A stretch of 64,000 bases of DNA from Pseudomonas sp. LD120 (GCF_009861525.1 NZ_WVHL01000005.1:124001-188000), one strand, 5' to 3'; counted from the stretch's first letter, positions 54,397 to 63,864 are shown. Notes: generated by a model from the letters alone, not told the origin. Numbers and translations are program-made.

Positions 54397-55433
54397 GTCT
54401 GTCTTCCCACCCCCACGATCACGCCGCTCATGACCATGGGCACGGCCATCATCACCATCACGGGCATCACCACCCTCACCACGGTGCGCCGGCCGAGGCG
54501 GGACCTTTTCCCTGGCGGCGCATGAGCTGGGCGCTGCTGTTGGTGCTGTTCGCCATCGCCGCCGCGAGTCTGGTGCAAGTCCGCTCCGGCGAGGCCACGG
54601 TGATCACCCGTTTCGGCAACCCGGCTCGGGTGCTGCTGGAACCGGGCCTGAGCTGGCGCTGGCCGGCACCGTTCGAGGCGGCGATTGCGGTGGATTTGCG
54701 TCTGCGCACCACCTCCAGCGGTTTGCAGGATGTGGGCACCCGCGATGGGCTGCGCATCATCGTCCAGGCTTATGTGGCCTGGCGGGTGCAGGGCGACCCG
54801 GACAATGTGCAGCGCTTTATGCGCGCGGTGCAGAACCAGCCCGATGAGGCCGCGCGGCAGATTCGTACCTTTGTCGGATCTGCCCTGGAAACCACCGCCA
54901 GCAGTTTTGATCTGGCCAATCTGGTGAACACCGACGCCAGCCAAGTACGAATCGCCGACTTCGAGGCGCAACTGCGCAAGCAGATCGATCAGCAACTGCT
55001 GGCCACCTATGGAGTGCGCGTGGTGCAAGTGGGTATCGAACGCCTGACTCTGCCGTCGGTGACGCTGACGGCCACGGTGGATCGTATGCGCGCCGAACGG
55101 GAAACCATCGCCACGGAACGCACCGCTATCGGCAAGCGCGAAGCGGCGCAGATTCGTTCCGCTGCCGAGCGTGATGCACGGATTGTTCAGGCCGATGCTT
55201 CGGTCAAGGCCGCGGATATCGAAGCCCAGTCGCGGGTCGAAGCGGCGCGGATTTATGGTCGCGCCTACGCCAGTTCACCACAGCTGTACAACCTGCTGCG
55301 TGCGCTGGACACCTTGGGCACCGTGGTGACGCCTGGCACTCAGGTGATTTTGCGTACCGACGCGGCGCCGTTCCGGGCGTTGGTGGATGGCCCGCCGAAC
55401 CTGCCGAACACAGCCCCTGGATCACAGCCATGA
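54393..55433 (+). CDS. SPFH protein with 16-His N-terminal tail (HflC/HflK-like)
   Basis: 346 aa from TTG 54393 (AGGAG at 7 bases; overlaps the upstream TGA). Residues 6-30 hold 16 histidines with few interruptions, an obvious metal-binding tail on the cytoplasmic side. One membrane helix follows (WALLLVLFAIAAASLV), then the SPFH domain (SGEATVITRFGNPARVLLEP, VDLRLRTTSSGLQDVGTRDG) and a coiled coil (RMRAERETIATERTAIG). The His tail strongly links this gene to metal handling, consistent with the P-type ATPase two genes later. Confidence 0.88.
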   Translation: MSLSSHPHDHAAHDHGHGHHHHHGHHHPHHGAPAEAGPFPWRRMSWALLLVLFAIAAASLVQVRSGEATVITRFGNPARVLLEPGLSWRWPAPFEAAIAVDLRLRTTSSGLQDVGTRDGLRIIVQAYVAWRVQGDPDNVQRFMRAVQNQPDEAARQIRTFVGSALETTASSFDLANLVNTDASQVRIADFEAQLRKQIDQQLLATYGVRVVQVGIERLTLPSVTLTATVDRMRAERETIATERTAIGKREAAQIRSAAERDARIVQADASVKAADIEAQSRVEAARIYGRAYASSPQLYNLLRALDTLGTVVTPGTQVILRTDAAPFRALVDGPPNLPNTAPGSQP

Positions 55434-56488
55434 GTCAGGTTCCACGTGGAACACATGAGCTGAGCAGTCCGTGGATTCAGGCTGGTCGCCTGGCGTTTAT
55501 CGCGCTGTATGCGGTGACCGTGTTGGCTGCGCTGGCGTGGGCGGTATCCAACGTCCGGCAGATCGATGCACAAGATCGGGCGGTGGTGCTGCGCTTCGGC
55601 GCGGAGAATCGGGTGCAGAACGCCGGTTTGTTGTTGGCCTGGCCGCAGCCTTTTGAGCAGGTGGTGTTGCTGCCGGCCGCTGACCGGGTGCTTGAGCGTC
55701 ATGTTGAAGGCCTGCTGCGTTCCGATGCGGCGCTGGCTGCGGATCGGGTCGCGACTTTTGCCACCCCCTTGAACGACACACTGGCCGGTTCGGGCTATCT
55801 GCTGACTGGCGATGCTGGCGTGGTGCAACTGGATGTGCGGGTCTTCTATAAGGTCAGCGATCCCTACGCTTATGTGCTGCAAGGCGAACATGTGCTGCCA
55901 GCCCTGGACCGGTTGGTCACCCGCAGCGCCCTGGCCCTGACTGCCGCCCGCGACCTGGACACCATTCTGGTGGCGCGTCCGGAGTTGATCGGCGGTGACA
56001 ATCAGGCCGCCGAGCGCCGTGAGCGGCTGCGGGGCGATTTGCTGCACAGCATCAATCAGCGCCTCATGCAACTGAGTGCCAGCGGCCAGGGGATTGGCGT
56101 CGAGGTCACCCGGGTGGACGTGCAATCGAGTTTGCCCGCTCCGGCGGTGAGTGCGTTCAACGCGGTGTTGACCGCCAGCCAGCAAGCCGACAAAGCGGTG
56201 GCCAATGCCCGCACCGAGGCCGAGAAGCTGACCCAGAGCGCTAACCAGCAAGCCGATCACCGTCTGCAAGTGGCCCATGCCCAAGCCCGCGAGCGCTTGG
56301 CCCTGGCCCAGGCGCAGACCGCCACGGTGCAGAGCCTGGCCCAGGCGCAGCGCGACGGCACCGATCCGGAAATGCTCCTGCGTATCTACCGTGAGCGCTT
56401 GCCGAAGATCCTGGCTCGGGCCGGCTCGGTGATCACGGTCAATCCTAAAGACGATTCCCGGCTGATCATTCAGGGGGCCAAACAATGA
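55430..56488 (+). CDS. SPFH protein (HflK-like), carries parS in its 5' end
   Basis: 352 aa. One signal anchor (FIALYAVTVLAALAWAV), SPFH domain (QDRAVVLRFGAENRVQNAGL, GVVQLDVRVFYKVSDPYAYV), and coiled coil with AQARERLALAQAQ. Its first codons VPRGT are encoded by a perfect parS site. Overlaps its neighbours by 4 bases on both sides, so the three SPFH proteins are made in fixed ratio and probably form a hetero-oligomeric membrane cage. Confidence 0.88.
   Translation: MSQVPRGTHELSSPWIQAGRLAFIALYAVTVLAALAWAVSNVRQIDAQDRAVVLRFGAENRVQNAGLLLAWPQPFEQVVLLPAADRVLERHVEGLLRSDAALAADRVATFATPLNDTLAGSGYLLTGDAGVVQLDVRVFYKVSDPYAYVLQGEHVLPALDRLVTRSALALTAARDLDTILVARPELIGGDNQAAERRERLRGDLLHSINQRLMQLSASGQGIGVEVTRVDVQSSLPAPAVSAFNAVLTASQQADKAVANARTEAEKLTQSANQQADHRLQVAHAQARERLALAQAQTATVQSLAQAQRDGTDPEMLLRIYRERLPKILARAGSVITVNPKDDSRLIIQGAKQ
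55438..55453. other. parS centromere site
   Basis: GGTTCCACGTGGAACA, with the perfect 14-bp core GTTCCACGTGGAAC at 55439-55452, in codons 3-8 of the third SPFH gene. It is about 43 kb from oriC on the side opposite to the recF site, so the two perfect sites bracket the origin. Confidence 0.95.
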
Positions 56489-58389
56489 CTGCTTCTGTCC
56501 ATGGGGCGGCTCCCGTGAGTCTGTTGACCTCGGCCGAGCAACGTCGCGCCGCGCGCCAGTTGACCCTGGCCATGCTGGCGTTGGGGCTGCTGGGCCTTGG
56601 CCTGGTGTGGCGCTGGCTGGCACCGGCGCAGCTTGGCGTCAGCCAGATGTTGCTGGGGGTGGCCTCGCTGCTGGTGGCGGTGCCCGTGATGCGCTCGGCC
56701 TGGTTCAGCCTGCGTTATCCCAGCCTGCACGGCATCACCGATCAACTGATTGCTTTGGCCATGCTCGGCGCCTGGGCGACTGGAGACCTGCTGACCGCGG
56801 CCTTGTTGCCGATCATCATGATCTTCGGCCATGTGCTGGAGGAGCGCAGCGTGATCGGCTCCCAGGAAGCCATTGATGCACTGGGCCGACTGACTCGCAG
56901 CCAGGCGCGGCGGGTCCAGGCAGATGGCAGTGTGCTGGAGGTGGATAACGCCACCCTCAAGCCCGGCGACCGGGTGGAGGTGCGCGCCGGTGACCGGGTG
57001 CCCGCCGATGGCGTGGTGCTGGCCGGCCAGGCGAGCCTCGATACCGCGCCAATCACCGGGGAATCGGTGCCGCTGGAAGCCGTGGTGGGCACGCAGGTGT
57101 TCGGCGGGGCGATCAACCTCGACGGCCTGTTGCGCCTGGAAGTGACCCGTACCGGCGAGGCGTCGACCCTGGGCAAGGTGATTGCCCTGATGCAAAGCGC
57201 CGAACGGGCCAAGCCGCCCATCACCCGTTTGCTGGAGCGTTACGCCAGCAGTTATCTGGTGCTGGTGCTGCTGTTGGCGGCGGTGACCTGGTTTATCACC
57301 GACGATGCTCAGGCGATGCTCGCGGTGTTGGTGGCAGCTTGTCCTTGCGCCCTGGTGCTGTCGGCGCCGGCCACCGCCATCGCCGGGATCGCCGTGGCGG
57401 CGCGCCACGGCATTCTGATCCGTAGCTCGGCGTTTCTGGAGGAGTTGGCGGACTTGACCTCACTGGTGGTGGACAAGACCGGCACCCTGACCTTTGGTGC
57501 CTTGCGCCTGCAAGGCATCGACAGCGCCCAACCCGACCGGCCGGGCCTGCTGGACCTCGCCGCCAGCCTGGGCTCGGCCAGCAGCCATCCGGTGAGCCGG
57601 GCGCTGGCAGGGTTGGTGCCTCAGGAGCAGCATTGGGCACTACGGGACATCCATGAGCGTCAGGGGCTGGGCGTTGTAGCACAAACCGCTGAAGGCGAGG
57701 CGGCGCTGGGGCGTCCCGAGCTGTTTACCCAGTTGGGCATCGCCACGCATCCGGTGCCAAGTCACGATGGGCCGATTGCCGGGCTGGCGCTCAACGGCGA
57801 GTTTCTGGGCTGGTTGTTGCTGGCCGACAGCGTCAAACCCGAGGCGCGCCTGGCCTTGGCTGAGCTGCACGAGCTGGGCCTGGGCCGGCAGTTGCTGCTC
57901 ACCGGCGACCGTCAGAGCGTGGCTGACAGCCTGGCGTTGGAGGTGGGCATCAGCGATGTCGAGGCCCAGGCATTACCCGAGGACAAACTCAAGCGCGTGC
58001 TGGGAGAGATCGATAAGGGCTTTCGGCCGATGGTGGTGGGGGATGGCATCAACGACTCCTTGGCCCTCAAGGCCGGGGTGGTGGGCGTGGCAATGGGCGC
58101 CGGAGGCGCCGACATTGCCCTGGCCTCGGCGGATGTGGTACTGATCGGCAGTGACCTGAGACGCCTGGGGACCTGCGTGCGCCTGAGCCGGGAGTGCCGA
58201 CGCACCTTGCAGGTCAATGTGATCATCGGTCTGGGCTGGACCTTGGCCATCGTTGCCCTGGCCGCGTTTGGCTGGCTGGGGGCGGCGGGGGCGATGATCG
58301 CGGCGCTGCTGCACAACCTCAGTACCTTGCTGGTGCTGGGCAATGCCGGGCGCCTGCTGCGCTTTCAGGAACCGTTATCCAAGCTCTGA
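56485..58389 (+). CDS. Heavy-metal P1B-type ATPase
   Basis: 634 aa; no N-terminal HMA metal-binding domain is present. Motifs: actuator TGES (ITGESVPLE), metal-site CPC (C286-P-C288 in AACPCALVLS), phospho-Asp D330 in DKTGT, the HP motif in SSHPVSRAL (H368), and GDGINDSLAL. The helix-8 region reads HNLSTLLVLGNAGRLL, lacking the Asp typical of ZntA at the corresponding position, so the metal cannot be set from the sequence. It overlaps the third SPFH gene by 4 bases. The His-rich SPFH tail could supply metal in place of the missing domain (inference). Confidence 0.93.
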   Translation: MTASVHGAAPVSLLTSAEQRRAARQLTLAMLALGLLGLGLVWRWLAPAQLGVSQMLLGVASLLVAVPVMRSAWFSLRYPSLHGITDQLIALAMLGAWATGDLLTAALLPIIMIFGHVLEERSVIGSQEAIDALGRLTRSQARRVQADGSVLEVDNATLKPGDRVEVRAGDRVPADGVVLAGQASLDTAPITGESVPLEAVVGTQVFGGAINLDGLLRLEVTRTGEASTLGKVIALMQSAERAKPPITRLLERYASSYLVLVLLLAAVTWFITDDAQAMLAVLVAACPCALVLSAPATAIAGIAVAARHGILIRSSAFLEELADLTSLVVDKTGTLTFGALRLQGIDSAQPDRPGLLDLAASLGSASSHPVSRALAGLVPQEQHWALRDIHERQGLGVVAQTAEGEAALGRPELFTQLGIATHPVPSHDGPIAGLALNGEFLGWLLLADSVKPEARLALAELHELGLGRQLLLTGDRQSVADSLALEVGISDVEAQALPEDKLKRVLGEIDKGFRPMVVGDGINDSLALKAGVVGVAMGAGGADIALASADVVLIGSDLRRLGTCVRLSRECRRTLQVNVIIGLGWTLAIVALAAFGWLGAAGAMIAALLHNLSTLLVLGNAGRLLRFQEPLSKL

Positions 58390-58530
58390 ATCAAGGGCGC
58401 GGCGCGGGTTGGTGAATTGTTTCTGTTTTTTTTCATCCCGGCTGTAACGCCGGGATGGCTCCTCTCTCTAGTGCTATGACGGGATTGAACACGCTCCCGC
58501 CGTCCCCCTGCGACTATTGAGGAATTAAAC

Positions 58531-58782
58531 ATGAACATGAAAAAAACCGCTGCCGGTGCTGCCCTGGCTTTCGCTGCCGCCACCCTGTTTGCCGGTGTTG
58601 CGACTCAGGTATCGGCCGCCGATGCCCAGGTTCATTGTTACGGCGTGAATGGTTGCAAAGGCCAGAACGACTGCAAAACCAAGGACCACGCATGCAAAGG
58701 CATGGGCGCTTGCAAAGGCCAGGGCTTCAAGGTCATGACCCAGTCCGCGTGCGAAAAAGCCGACGGCAAAGTCGGCGAGTAA
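58531..58782 (+). CDS. bufA: Bufferin-type metallophore precursor (BufA2-like)
   Basis: 83 aa with GAGGA upstream. Signal peptide (residues 1-30, ending VSAA), mature part with six cysteines (36, 42, 48, 55, 61, 74) in repeated C-K-G units (GCKGQ, ACKGMG, ACKGQGF). This matches the BufA class of small periplasmic copper-sequestering peptides, whose Cys residues are turned into thiooxazoles by a DUF692 enzyme. The next two genes are the DUF692 enzyme and its DUF2063 partner, which makes the assignment firm. A hairpin lies in the upstream gap (58433-58455). Confidence 0.85.
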   Translation: MNMKKTAAGAALAFAAATLFAGVATQVSAADAQVHCYGVNGCKGQNDCKTKDHACKGMGACKGQGFKVMTQSACEKADGKVGE

Positions 58783-58847
58783 GCGGCAGTCCAGTGAGCC
58801 GCAGTGGCGCTGGCCACCACTGCGGCCACGTTGCCAAGGAGTTCGCG

Positions 58848-59693
58848 ATGTCTGATTTCCCTTTGAGCCTGGGCTACGGCCTGGGTTTGCGCAGTGCCTA
58901 CTATCAGCAGATTCTCGACGAAGCGCCGAACATCGACTGGTTTGAAGTGGTGTCCGAGAACTTTATGGTTGAAGGCGGCAAGGCCCTTTATTACCTGGAC
59001 GCCATTGCTGAGCGTTACCCGATCGTGATGCATGGGGTGTCACTGTCGATTGGCGGCCCCCATGCCCTGGACCTGGATTACCTGTCGCAACTCAAGCAAC
59101 TGGCCAAGCGCGTTGGCCCGGCCTGGGTCTCCGATCACCTGTGCTGGAGTCGCGGTAATGCCCATCAATTACACGATCTGTTGCCCTTGCCCTACACCGA
59201 GGAAAGTCTGGAGTACGTGGCGGGTCGGGTGCGTCAGGTACAGGACGTGCTGGAGCGGCCCTTGGTGCTGGAGAACGTCTCCAGTTATGTGCGCGCCGCC
59301 GCCGATGAATTCAGCGAATGGGCGTTTCTCGCGGCCCTGAGCCAGCTCAGCGGCTGCGAGCTGTTGCTGGACGTGAACAACGTCTATGTCAGTTCGCGCA
59401 ATCACGGTTTCGATCCCTGGCAGTTCATTCAGGGGCTGCCGGCGCAGCGGGTGCGTCAACTGCATCTGGCCGGTCATCAAGACTATGGCGACTACGTGAT
59501 CGATACCCACGACCATCCGGTGTGCGATCCGGTTTGGGCCTTGTATCAGCGGACCCTCGAACACCTGGGACCGGTTTCGACGCTGCTGGAGCGTGACGAC
59601 CATTTTCCACCCCTGAGTGAACTGCTCGGCGAGTTGCACAAGGCTCGTGAGCTGGGTCAACAGACTCTAGCCGGGAGGCGGCAATGCGCCTGA
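58848..59693 (+). CDS. bufB: DUF692 multinuclear iron oxidase (MNIO), bufferin maturation
   Basis: 281 aa from ATG 58848 (AAGGAG at 6 bases). TIM-barrel metalloenzyme; the ligand set is visible: MHGVSLSIGG (His), WVSDHLCWS (Asp/His), LENVSSYV (Glu), LLDVNNVYVSSRNHG (Asp/Asn/Asn/His), QLHLAGH, DTHDHPV and LERDD. It modifies Cys of the BufA peptide using O2 and iron. It overlaps the DUF2063 gene by 10 bases. Confidence 0.9.
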   Translation: MSDFPLSLGYGLGLRSAYYQQILDEAPNIDWFEVVSENFMVEGGKALYYLDAIAERYPIVMHGVSLSIGGPHALDLDYLSQLKQLAKRVGPAWVSDHLCWSRGNAHQLHDLLPLPYTEESLEYVAGRVRQVQDVLERPLVLENVSSYVRAAADEFSEWAFLAALSQLSGCELLLDVNNVYVSSRNHGFDPWQFIQGLPAQRVRQLHLAGHQDYGDYVIDTHDHPVCDPVWALYQRTLEHLGPVSTLLERDDHFPPLSELLGELHKARELGQQTLAGRRQCA

Positions 59694-60493
59694 ACGAGTG
59701 GCAGTTGGCCTTTGAAGCCTATTTGCTGGCAGAGCAACCCCAGGTGAACGCCGCGCTGGCCGACAGCCTGATGGGCGGGCCGTCCCTGGACGTCGGCACC
59801 GGTCTGGCGATTTATCACAACGCCTATCAAGCGCGGCTGTTAGAGGTCATGGGCGCTGATTTTCCGACGATCCTCTACTGGCTTGGGGATGACGAGTTCC
59901 AAGCCCTGGCCGCTGCTTATATACGTCAGACACCGTCCCGACATTTCAGTTTGCGCTGGTTGGGGCAGGGCTTTGGCGAATTTATCCAGGGGCATCTGGT
60001 GCCCGAGCAGGGCGCGCCCCTGGCCGAACTGGCGCGTCTGGAGTGGGCCTTCACCCTGGCTTTTGACGCCGCTGAGGCTCAGGTGCTGACGGTGCCGGAC
60101 ATGGCCGCGCTGGATGCCGAAGCCTGGCCCCTGCTGCAACTGCGCCTGGCGCCTTGTGTGCAGAGGCTCGACTGTCGTTACAACAGTGTCGCCCAGTGGC
60201 GGGCGGTCAAGGATCAAGCAGACTTCCCGGCCAGTGTTTTGCTCGAACACGAGCAGCTTTGTCTGGTTTGGCGCGCGGAACGAGTGTGCCGTTATCGCAG
60301 CTTGTCGGCCGAGGAGGCGCGGGCATTGCTGGGCATGATCGACGCGCAATGGAATTTCGCGGAACTCTGTGCAGAGCTGGCCGTCACTTATCGAGAGGGG
60401 GCCCCGCTGCAGGCGGCTACCTGGCTGAAACAATGGGTCGAAGAGGGCCTGGTTGTTCGCCACGCGTCCGGTGAATCGCTGGTCAGTCGTTAG
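59684..60493 (+). CDS. bufC: DUF2063 protein, bufferin cluster partner
   Basis: 269 aa. The N-terminal DUF2063 pattern (LAIYHNAYQARLLEVMGADF followed by PTILYWLGDDEFQALA) is clear; it is the substrate-binding partner of MNIO enzymes. The C-terminal part is helical (LLGMIDAQWNFAELCAELAV). Overlaps bufB by 10 bases. Completes a bufABC cluster; no regulator gene is seen beside it. Confidence 0.88.
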   Translation: MRLNEWQLAFEAYLLAEQPQVNAALADSLMGGPSLDVGTGLAIYHNAYQARLLEVMGADFPTILYWLGDDEFQALAAAYIRQTPSRHFSLRWLGQGFGEFIQGHLVPEQGAPLAELARLEWAFTLAFDAAEAQVLTVPDMAALDAEAWPLLQLRLAPCVQRLDCRYNSVAQWRAVKDQADFPASVLLEHEQLCLVWRAERVCRYRSLSAEEARALLGMIDAQWNFAELCAELAVTYREGAPLQAATWLKQWVEEGLVVRHASGESLVSR

Positions 60494-60554
60494 TCAGCTA
60501 TTTTTCGGCGATGGTCTACCCTCATTTCAGCACTCTGAAATAGGGGGGATATCT

Positions 60555-61742
60555 ATGCTCGCGCAACTTCCACCGGCCTTACAGAATCTGCAACTGCCCT
60601 TGCGTCTGCGACTCTGGGACGGCCATGAGTTCAATTTCGGGCCCGAGCCCAGTGTCACCATCGTGGTCAAGGATCCGCAGTTGGTGGCGCAGTTCACCCA
60701 TCCCAGCCTGGACGCCCTGGGGGCTGCATTCGTCGAGGGCAAACTGGAGATGGAAGGCTCCATCAGCGAAGTCATCCGGGTCTGTGCTGAGCTGAGCGAG
60801 GCCTTGCTCGATGATGACGGCGATAACCAGCCAGAACGCTCAATGCACGATAAAGCCACCGACGCGGCGGCCATTTCCTACCATTACGACCTGTCCAACG
60901 CCTTCTATCAGCTCTGGCTCGACAGCGACATGGCCTATTCCTGTGCCTACTTCGAGACAGGCAGCGAATCGTTGGAGCAGGCCCAGCAAGCCAAATTCCG
61001 TCATTTGTGCCGCAAGTTGCGCCTGCAACCGGGTGACTATTTGCTGGATGTCGGTTGTGGTTGGGGCGGGCTGGCCCGCTACGCCGCCCGTGAATTTGGC
61101 GCCAAGGTGTTCGGCATTACCTTGAGCAAGGCGCAGCTGGCCCTGGCCCGGGAGCGAGTCAGCGCCGAAGGCCTGGACGATCAGGTGGAGTTGCAGCTCC
61201 TGGATTATCGCGATCTGCCCCAGGACGGGCGCTTCGACAAGGTGGTCAGTGTCGGCATGTTCGAGCACGTCGGCCACGCCAACCTGGCGCAGTACTGCCA
61301 GACCCTGTTCAACGCCGTGCGCGAGGGCGGGTTGGTGATGAACCACGGGATTACCGCCAAGTACATCGATGGGCGACCCGTGGGCCGGGGCGCCGGGAAT
61401 TTCATCGAGCGTTATGTGTTCCCCAATGGCGAGCTGCCGCACTTGGCGATGATCTCGGCGCAGATCAGCGAAGCGGGGCTGGAAATTGTTGATGTCGAAA
61501 GCCTGCGCCTGCATTACGCCCGTACCCTGGACCACTGGAGCGAACGTCTGGAAGACAATCTTGAAGCCGCCGCCCGGCAGGTTCCTGAGCAGGCGTTACG
61601 CATCTGGCGGCTGTACCTGGCGGGTTGCGCCTACGCGTTTGCCCGAGGCTGGATCAACTTGCACCAGATCCTCGCGGTCAAGCCCCATGCCGATGGCAGT
61701 CATGAACTGCCCTGGACCCGCGACGATCTCTATAACCCTTGA
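60555..61742 (+). CDS. cfa: Cyclopropane-fatty-acyl-phospholipid synthase family protein
   Basis: 395 aa from ATG 60555. SAM methyltransferase with LLDVGCGWGGLARYAAREFG near 180, YDLSNAFYQLWLDSDMAYSC, and VGMFEHVGHANLAQY, all CFA-synthase hallmarks. It converts unsaturated acyl chains of phospholipids to cyclopropane. An upstream GGTCTACCCTC (60512-60522) resembles an extended -10 of RpoS-type promoters, fitting stationary-phase expression. A convergent cardiolipin synthase gene ends 9 bases downstream. Confidence 0.92.
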   Translation: MLAQLPPALQNLQLPLRLRLWDGHEFNFGPEPSVTIVVKDPQLVAQFTHPSLDALGAAFVEGKLEMEGSISEVIRVCAELSEALLDDDGDNQPERSMHDKATDAAAISYHYDLSNAFYQLWLDSDMAYSCAYFETGSESLEQAQQAKFRHLCRKLRLQPGDYLLDVGCGWGGLARYAAREFGAKVFGITLSKAQLALARERVSAEGLDDQVELQLLDYRDLPQDGRFDKVVSVGMFEHVGHANLAQYCQTLFNAVREGGLVMNHGITAKYIDGRPVGRGAGNFIERYVFPNGELPHLAMISAQISEAGLEIVDVESLRLHYARTLDHWSERLEDNLEAAARQVPEQALRIWRLYLAGCAYAFARGWINLHQILAVKPHADGSHELPWTRDDLYNP

Positions 61743-61751
61743 AGCCGCGCT

Positions 61752-63191
61752 CTACAGAATCGGAGAAATCAGCCGCGCGACCCGCATGCCGAGCTTTTGT
61801 AGGCGGTGGGTCTGGCGGCTTTCTTCTCGGTCGATTTCCCGCGCCTTGGCGAAGTCGGCCCTGAGCATGTCCTCCACTGCCGTGGCGAAGTCGTCGTCCA
61901 CGGTCAGCAGCATCACTTCGAAGTTCAGGCGGAATGAGCGGTTGTCCAGATTGGCGCTGCCAATGGCGCTGATCTCGTTGTCGATCAGCACCACCTTTTG
62001 ATGCAAGAACCCCGGCTGGTAACGGAACACCCGGACCCCGGCGCGCACCGCTTCGAAGGCGTAGAGGCTGGATGCTGCGTAGACGATGCGGTGGTCCGGG
62101 CGGGCCGGCAGCAGGATGCGCACATCCACGCCGCGCAGGACCGCCAGGCGCAGGGCGGCGAATACCGCCTCGTCGGGAATGAAATACGGGCTGGTGATCC
62201 ACACCCGCTCAGTGGCCGCGTGGATCGCTTCGACGAAGAACAGCGAGCAGGTTTCGTAGGCGTCGGCCGGGCCGCTGGCAAGCAGCTGGCAAAGCACGCC
62301 GTCGTCCGGGTAGGTGTCCGGGAGGATCAGCGGCGGCAGTTCCCGCGCCGCCCAGAACCAGTCCTCGGCAAAGGATTCCTGCAGGCAGGCCACCACCGGT
62401 CCGCTGACCTGCACGTGGGTATCGCGCCAGGGTGCCAGGGGCGGCTTCTTGCCCAGGTATTCATCGCCGACGTTGTGCCCGCCGACAAACCCTAGCAAAC
62501 CGTCCACCACCACGATCTTGCGATGGTTGCGAAAGTTCACCTGAAAGCGGTTCAGCCAGCCGCTGCGGGTGGCGAACGCGCACACCCGGACCCCGGCCTC
62601 ACGCAGGGTTTGCACGTAACTGGCGGGTAGGGAGTGGCTGCCGATGCCGTCGTAGAGCAGGTGGATCGACACGCCTTCGGCGGCTTTTTGCAGCAGCAGG
62701 CGTTGCAGGCGCCGGCCCAGATCGTCGTCGTGAATGATGAAAAACTGGATCAGCACCACCTTGTGGGCGCGGCGGATGGCGTTGAAGATCGCCTCGAAGG
62801 TGGCTTCGCCATCGATCAACAGGTGCACCTGATTGTTGGCCAGGCAGGGCATGCGTCCGAGCTTGGGCATGGCCCGCAGTGAGGCGTAGGCCAGGGAGGC
62901 GCGGGCGGTGAGTGCCTCTTCAATCCATGGACGCCAGTTCAGCTCATTGATGGCCTTGTGCATTTCCACGTTGGCTTGGCGCCGGGCCTGGATGTAGGCG
63001 TCGAAGGTACTGCGACCGAATACCAGGTAGGGGATCAGGGTCAGGTAGGGCATGAACATCAGCGACAAGGCCCAGGCAATGGCGCCTTGGGCGGTTCTGA
63101 CGGTAAGCACGGCATGGATCGCGGCAATCAGTCCGAGAAAATGCAGCGTTGCAATGAGATAGCCAAAGATGTGCGGGCCAAAGTAATCCAT
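61752..63191 (-). CDS. clsA: Cardiolipin synthase
   Basis: 479 aa. Two N-terminal membrane helices ([37 protein letters not shown]) and two phospholipase-D HKD motifs: HRKIVVVDG (near 225) and HQKVVLIDN (near 400). Condenses phosphatidylglycerol to cardiolipin at the inner membrane. Convergent with cfa, with no room for a separate terminator beyond 9 bases, so both messages may share antisense 3' ends. Confidence 0.95.
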   Translation of the reverse strand: MDYFGPHIFGYLIATLHFLGLIAAIHAVLTVRTAQGAIAWALSLMFMPYLTLIPYLVFGRSTFDAYIQARRQANVEMHKAINELNWRPWIEEALTARASLAYASLRAMPKLGRMPCLANNQVHLLIDGEATFEAIFNAIRRAHKVVLIQFFIIHDDDLGRRLQRLLLQKAAEGVSIHLLYDGIGSHSLPASYVQTLREAGVRVCAFATRSGWLNRFQVNFRNHRKIVVVDGLLGFVGGHNVGDEYLGKKPPLAPWRDTHVQVSGPVVACLQESFAEDWFWAARELPPLILPDTYPDDGVLCQLLASGPADAYETCSLFFVEAIHAATERVWITSPYFIPDEAVFAALRLAVLRGVDVRILLPARPDHRIVYAASSLYAFEAVRAGVRVFRYQPGFLHQKVVLIDNEISAIGSANLDNRSFRLNFEVMLLTVDDDFATAVEDMLRADFAKAREIDREESRQTHRLQKLGMRVARLISPIL

Positions 63192-63322
63192 GGGGCGACC
63201 TTGCTCCTGAAGAGACAGTCCTTAACAGACCATGTTCCACCGCGAATGTCGCTATTTTATTCTGCATGCAACGCCGTGCCTTGGCCGAAGTCTAACGGCC
63301 ACTATTGTCTAGGAGTCATTCG

Positions 63323-63847
63323 ATGAAACTTCGTTTACTGGGTTGGGCCTTGGCGGCGGGTCTGGTGTTGCCGGTGGCGGTGCAGGCGCAGATGCTGCAA
63401 CCGGGTTTATGGGAATTAACCAGCAGCAATATGAAGATCGATGACCAGAACCTGCCGGATTTGTCGTTGATCCTGGGCCAGTTGCAGCAACAGATGACCC
63501 CGGATCAACGGGCCATGCTGGAAAAGCAGGGCGTGACTATGGGCGGCAAGGGCATTCGTGTGTGCCTGACCCCGGCTCAGGTACAGTCCGACACCATACC
63601 GCTGCAGGACCCGCAATCGGGTTGCCAGCAGCAGGTCACCGAACGCAACGGCGATCAGTGGAAGTTCCGCTTCAGTTGCCCCAAGGCCCAGGGGAATGGC
63701 GTGGCCAAGTTCATCAGCGATCGCGAGTTCACCACCCAGGTGATTGGCACCTTCAATGTCACGGGCATGCAACAGAAGGGCAGCCTGGACACCCGTGCGG
63801 TGTGGCTGGGGCAAGACTGCGGTACGGTCAAACCCCGCGCCTCGTAA
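63323..63847 (+). CDS. DUF3617 secreted protein
   Basis: 174 aa from ATG 63323 with AGGAG upstream. Signal peptide ending VQAQ; the mature part starts with MLQPGLWELTSSNMKIDDQ, the DUF3617 opening, then VCLTPAQVQSD and CQQQVTERNGDQWKFRFSC. Two Cys pairs suggest disulfides in the periplasm. Function unknown. Confidence 0.88.
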   Translation: MKLRLLGWALAAGLVLPVAVQAQMLQPGLWELTSSNMKIDDQNLPDLSLILGQLQQQMTPDQRAMLEKQGVTMGGKGIRVCLTPAQVQSDTIPLQDPQSGCQQQVTERNGDQWKFRFSCPKAQGNGVAKFISDREFTTQVIGTFNVTGMQQKGSLDTRAVWLGQDCGTVKPRAS

Positions 63848-63864
63848 TCCGATCCGCGGGCGTT

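Noticed and set aside
52450..55433. Genuine hflK-hflC pair
   Set aside because: Lengths, seven-helix N-domain, His tail, three SPFH genes and the P-ATPase neighbour differ from the hfq-hflX-hflK-hflC locus.
58433..58455. Terminator after the P-type ATPase
   Set aside because: The hairpin CATCCCGGC/GCCGGGATG has its T run on the 5' side in this direction, so it is not a normal plus-strand terminator; it may be a regulatory hairpin.
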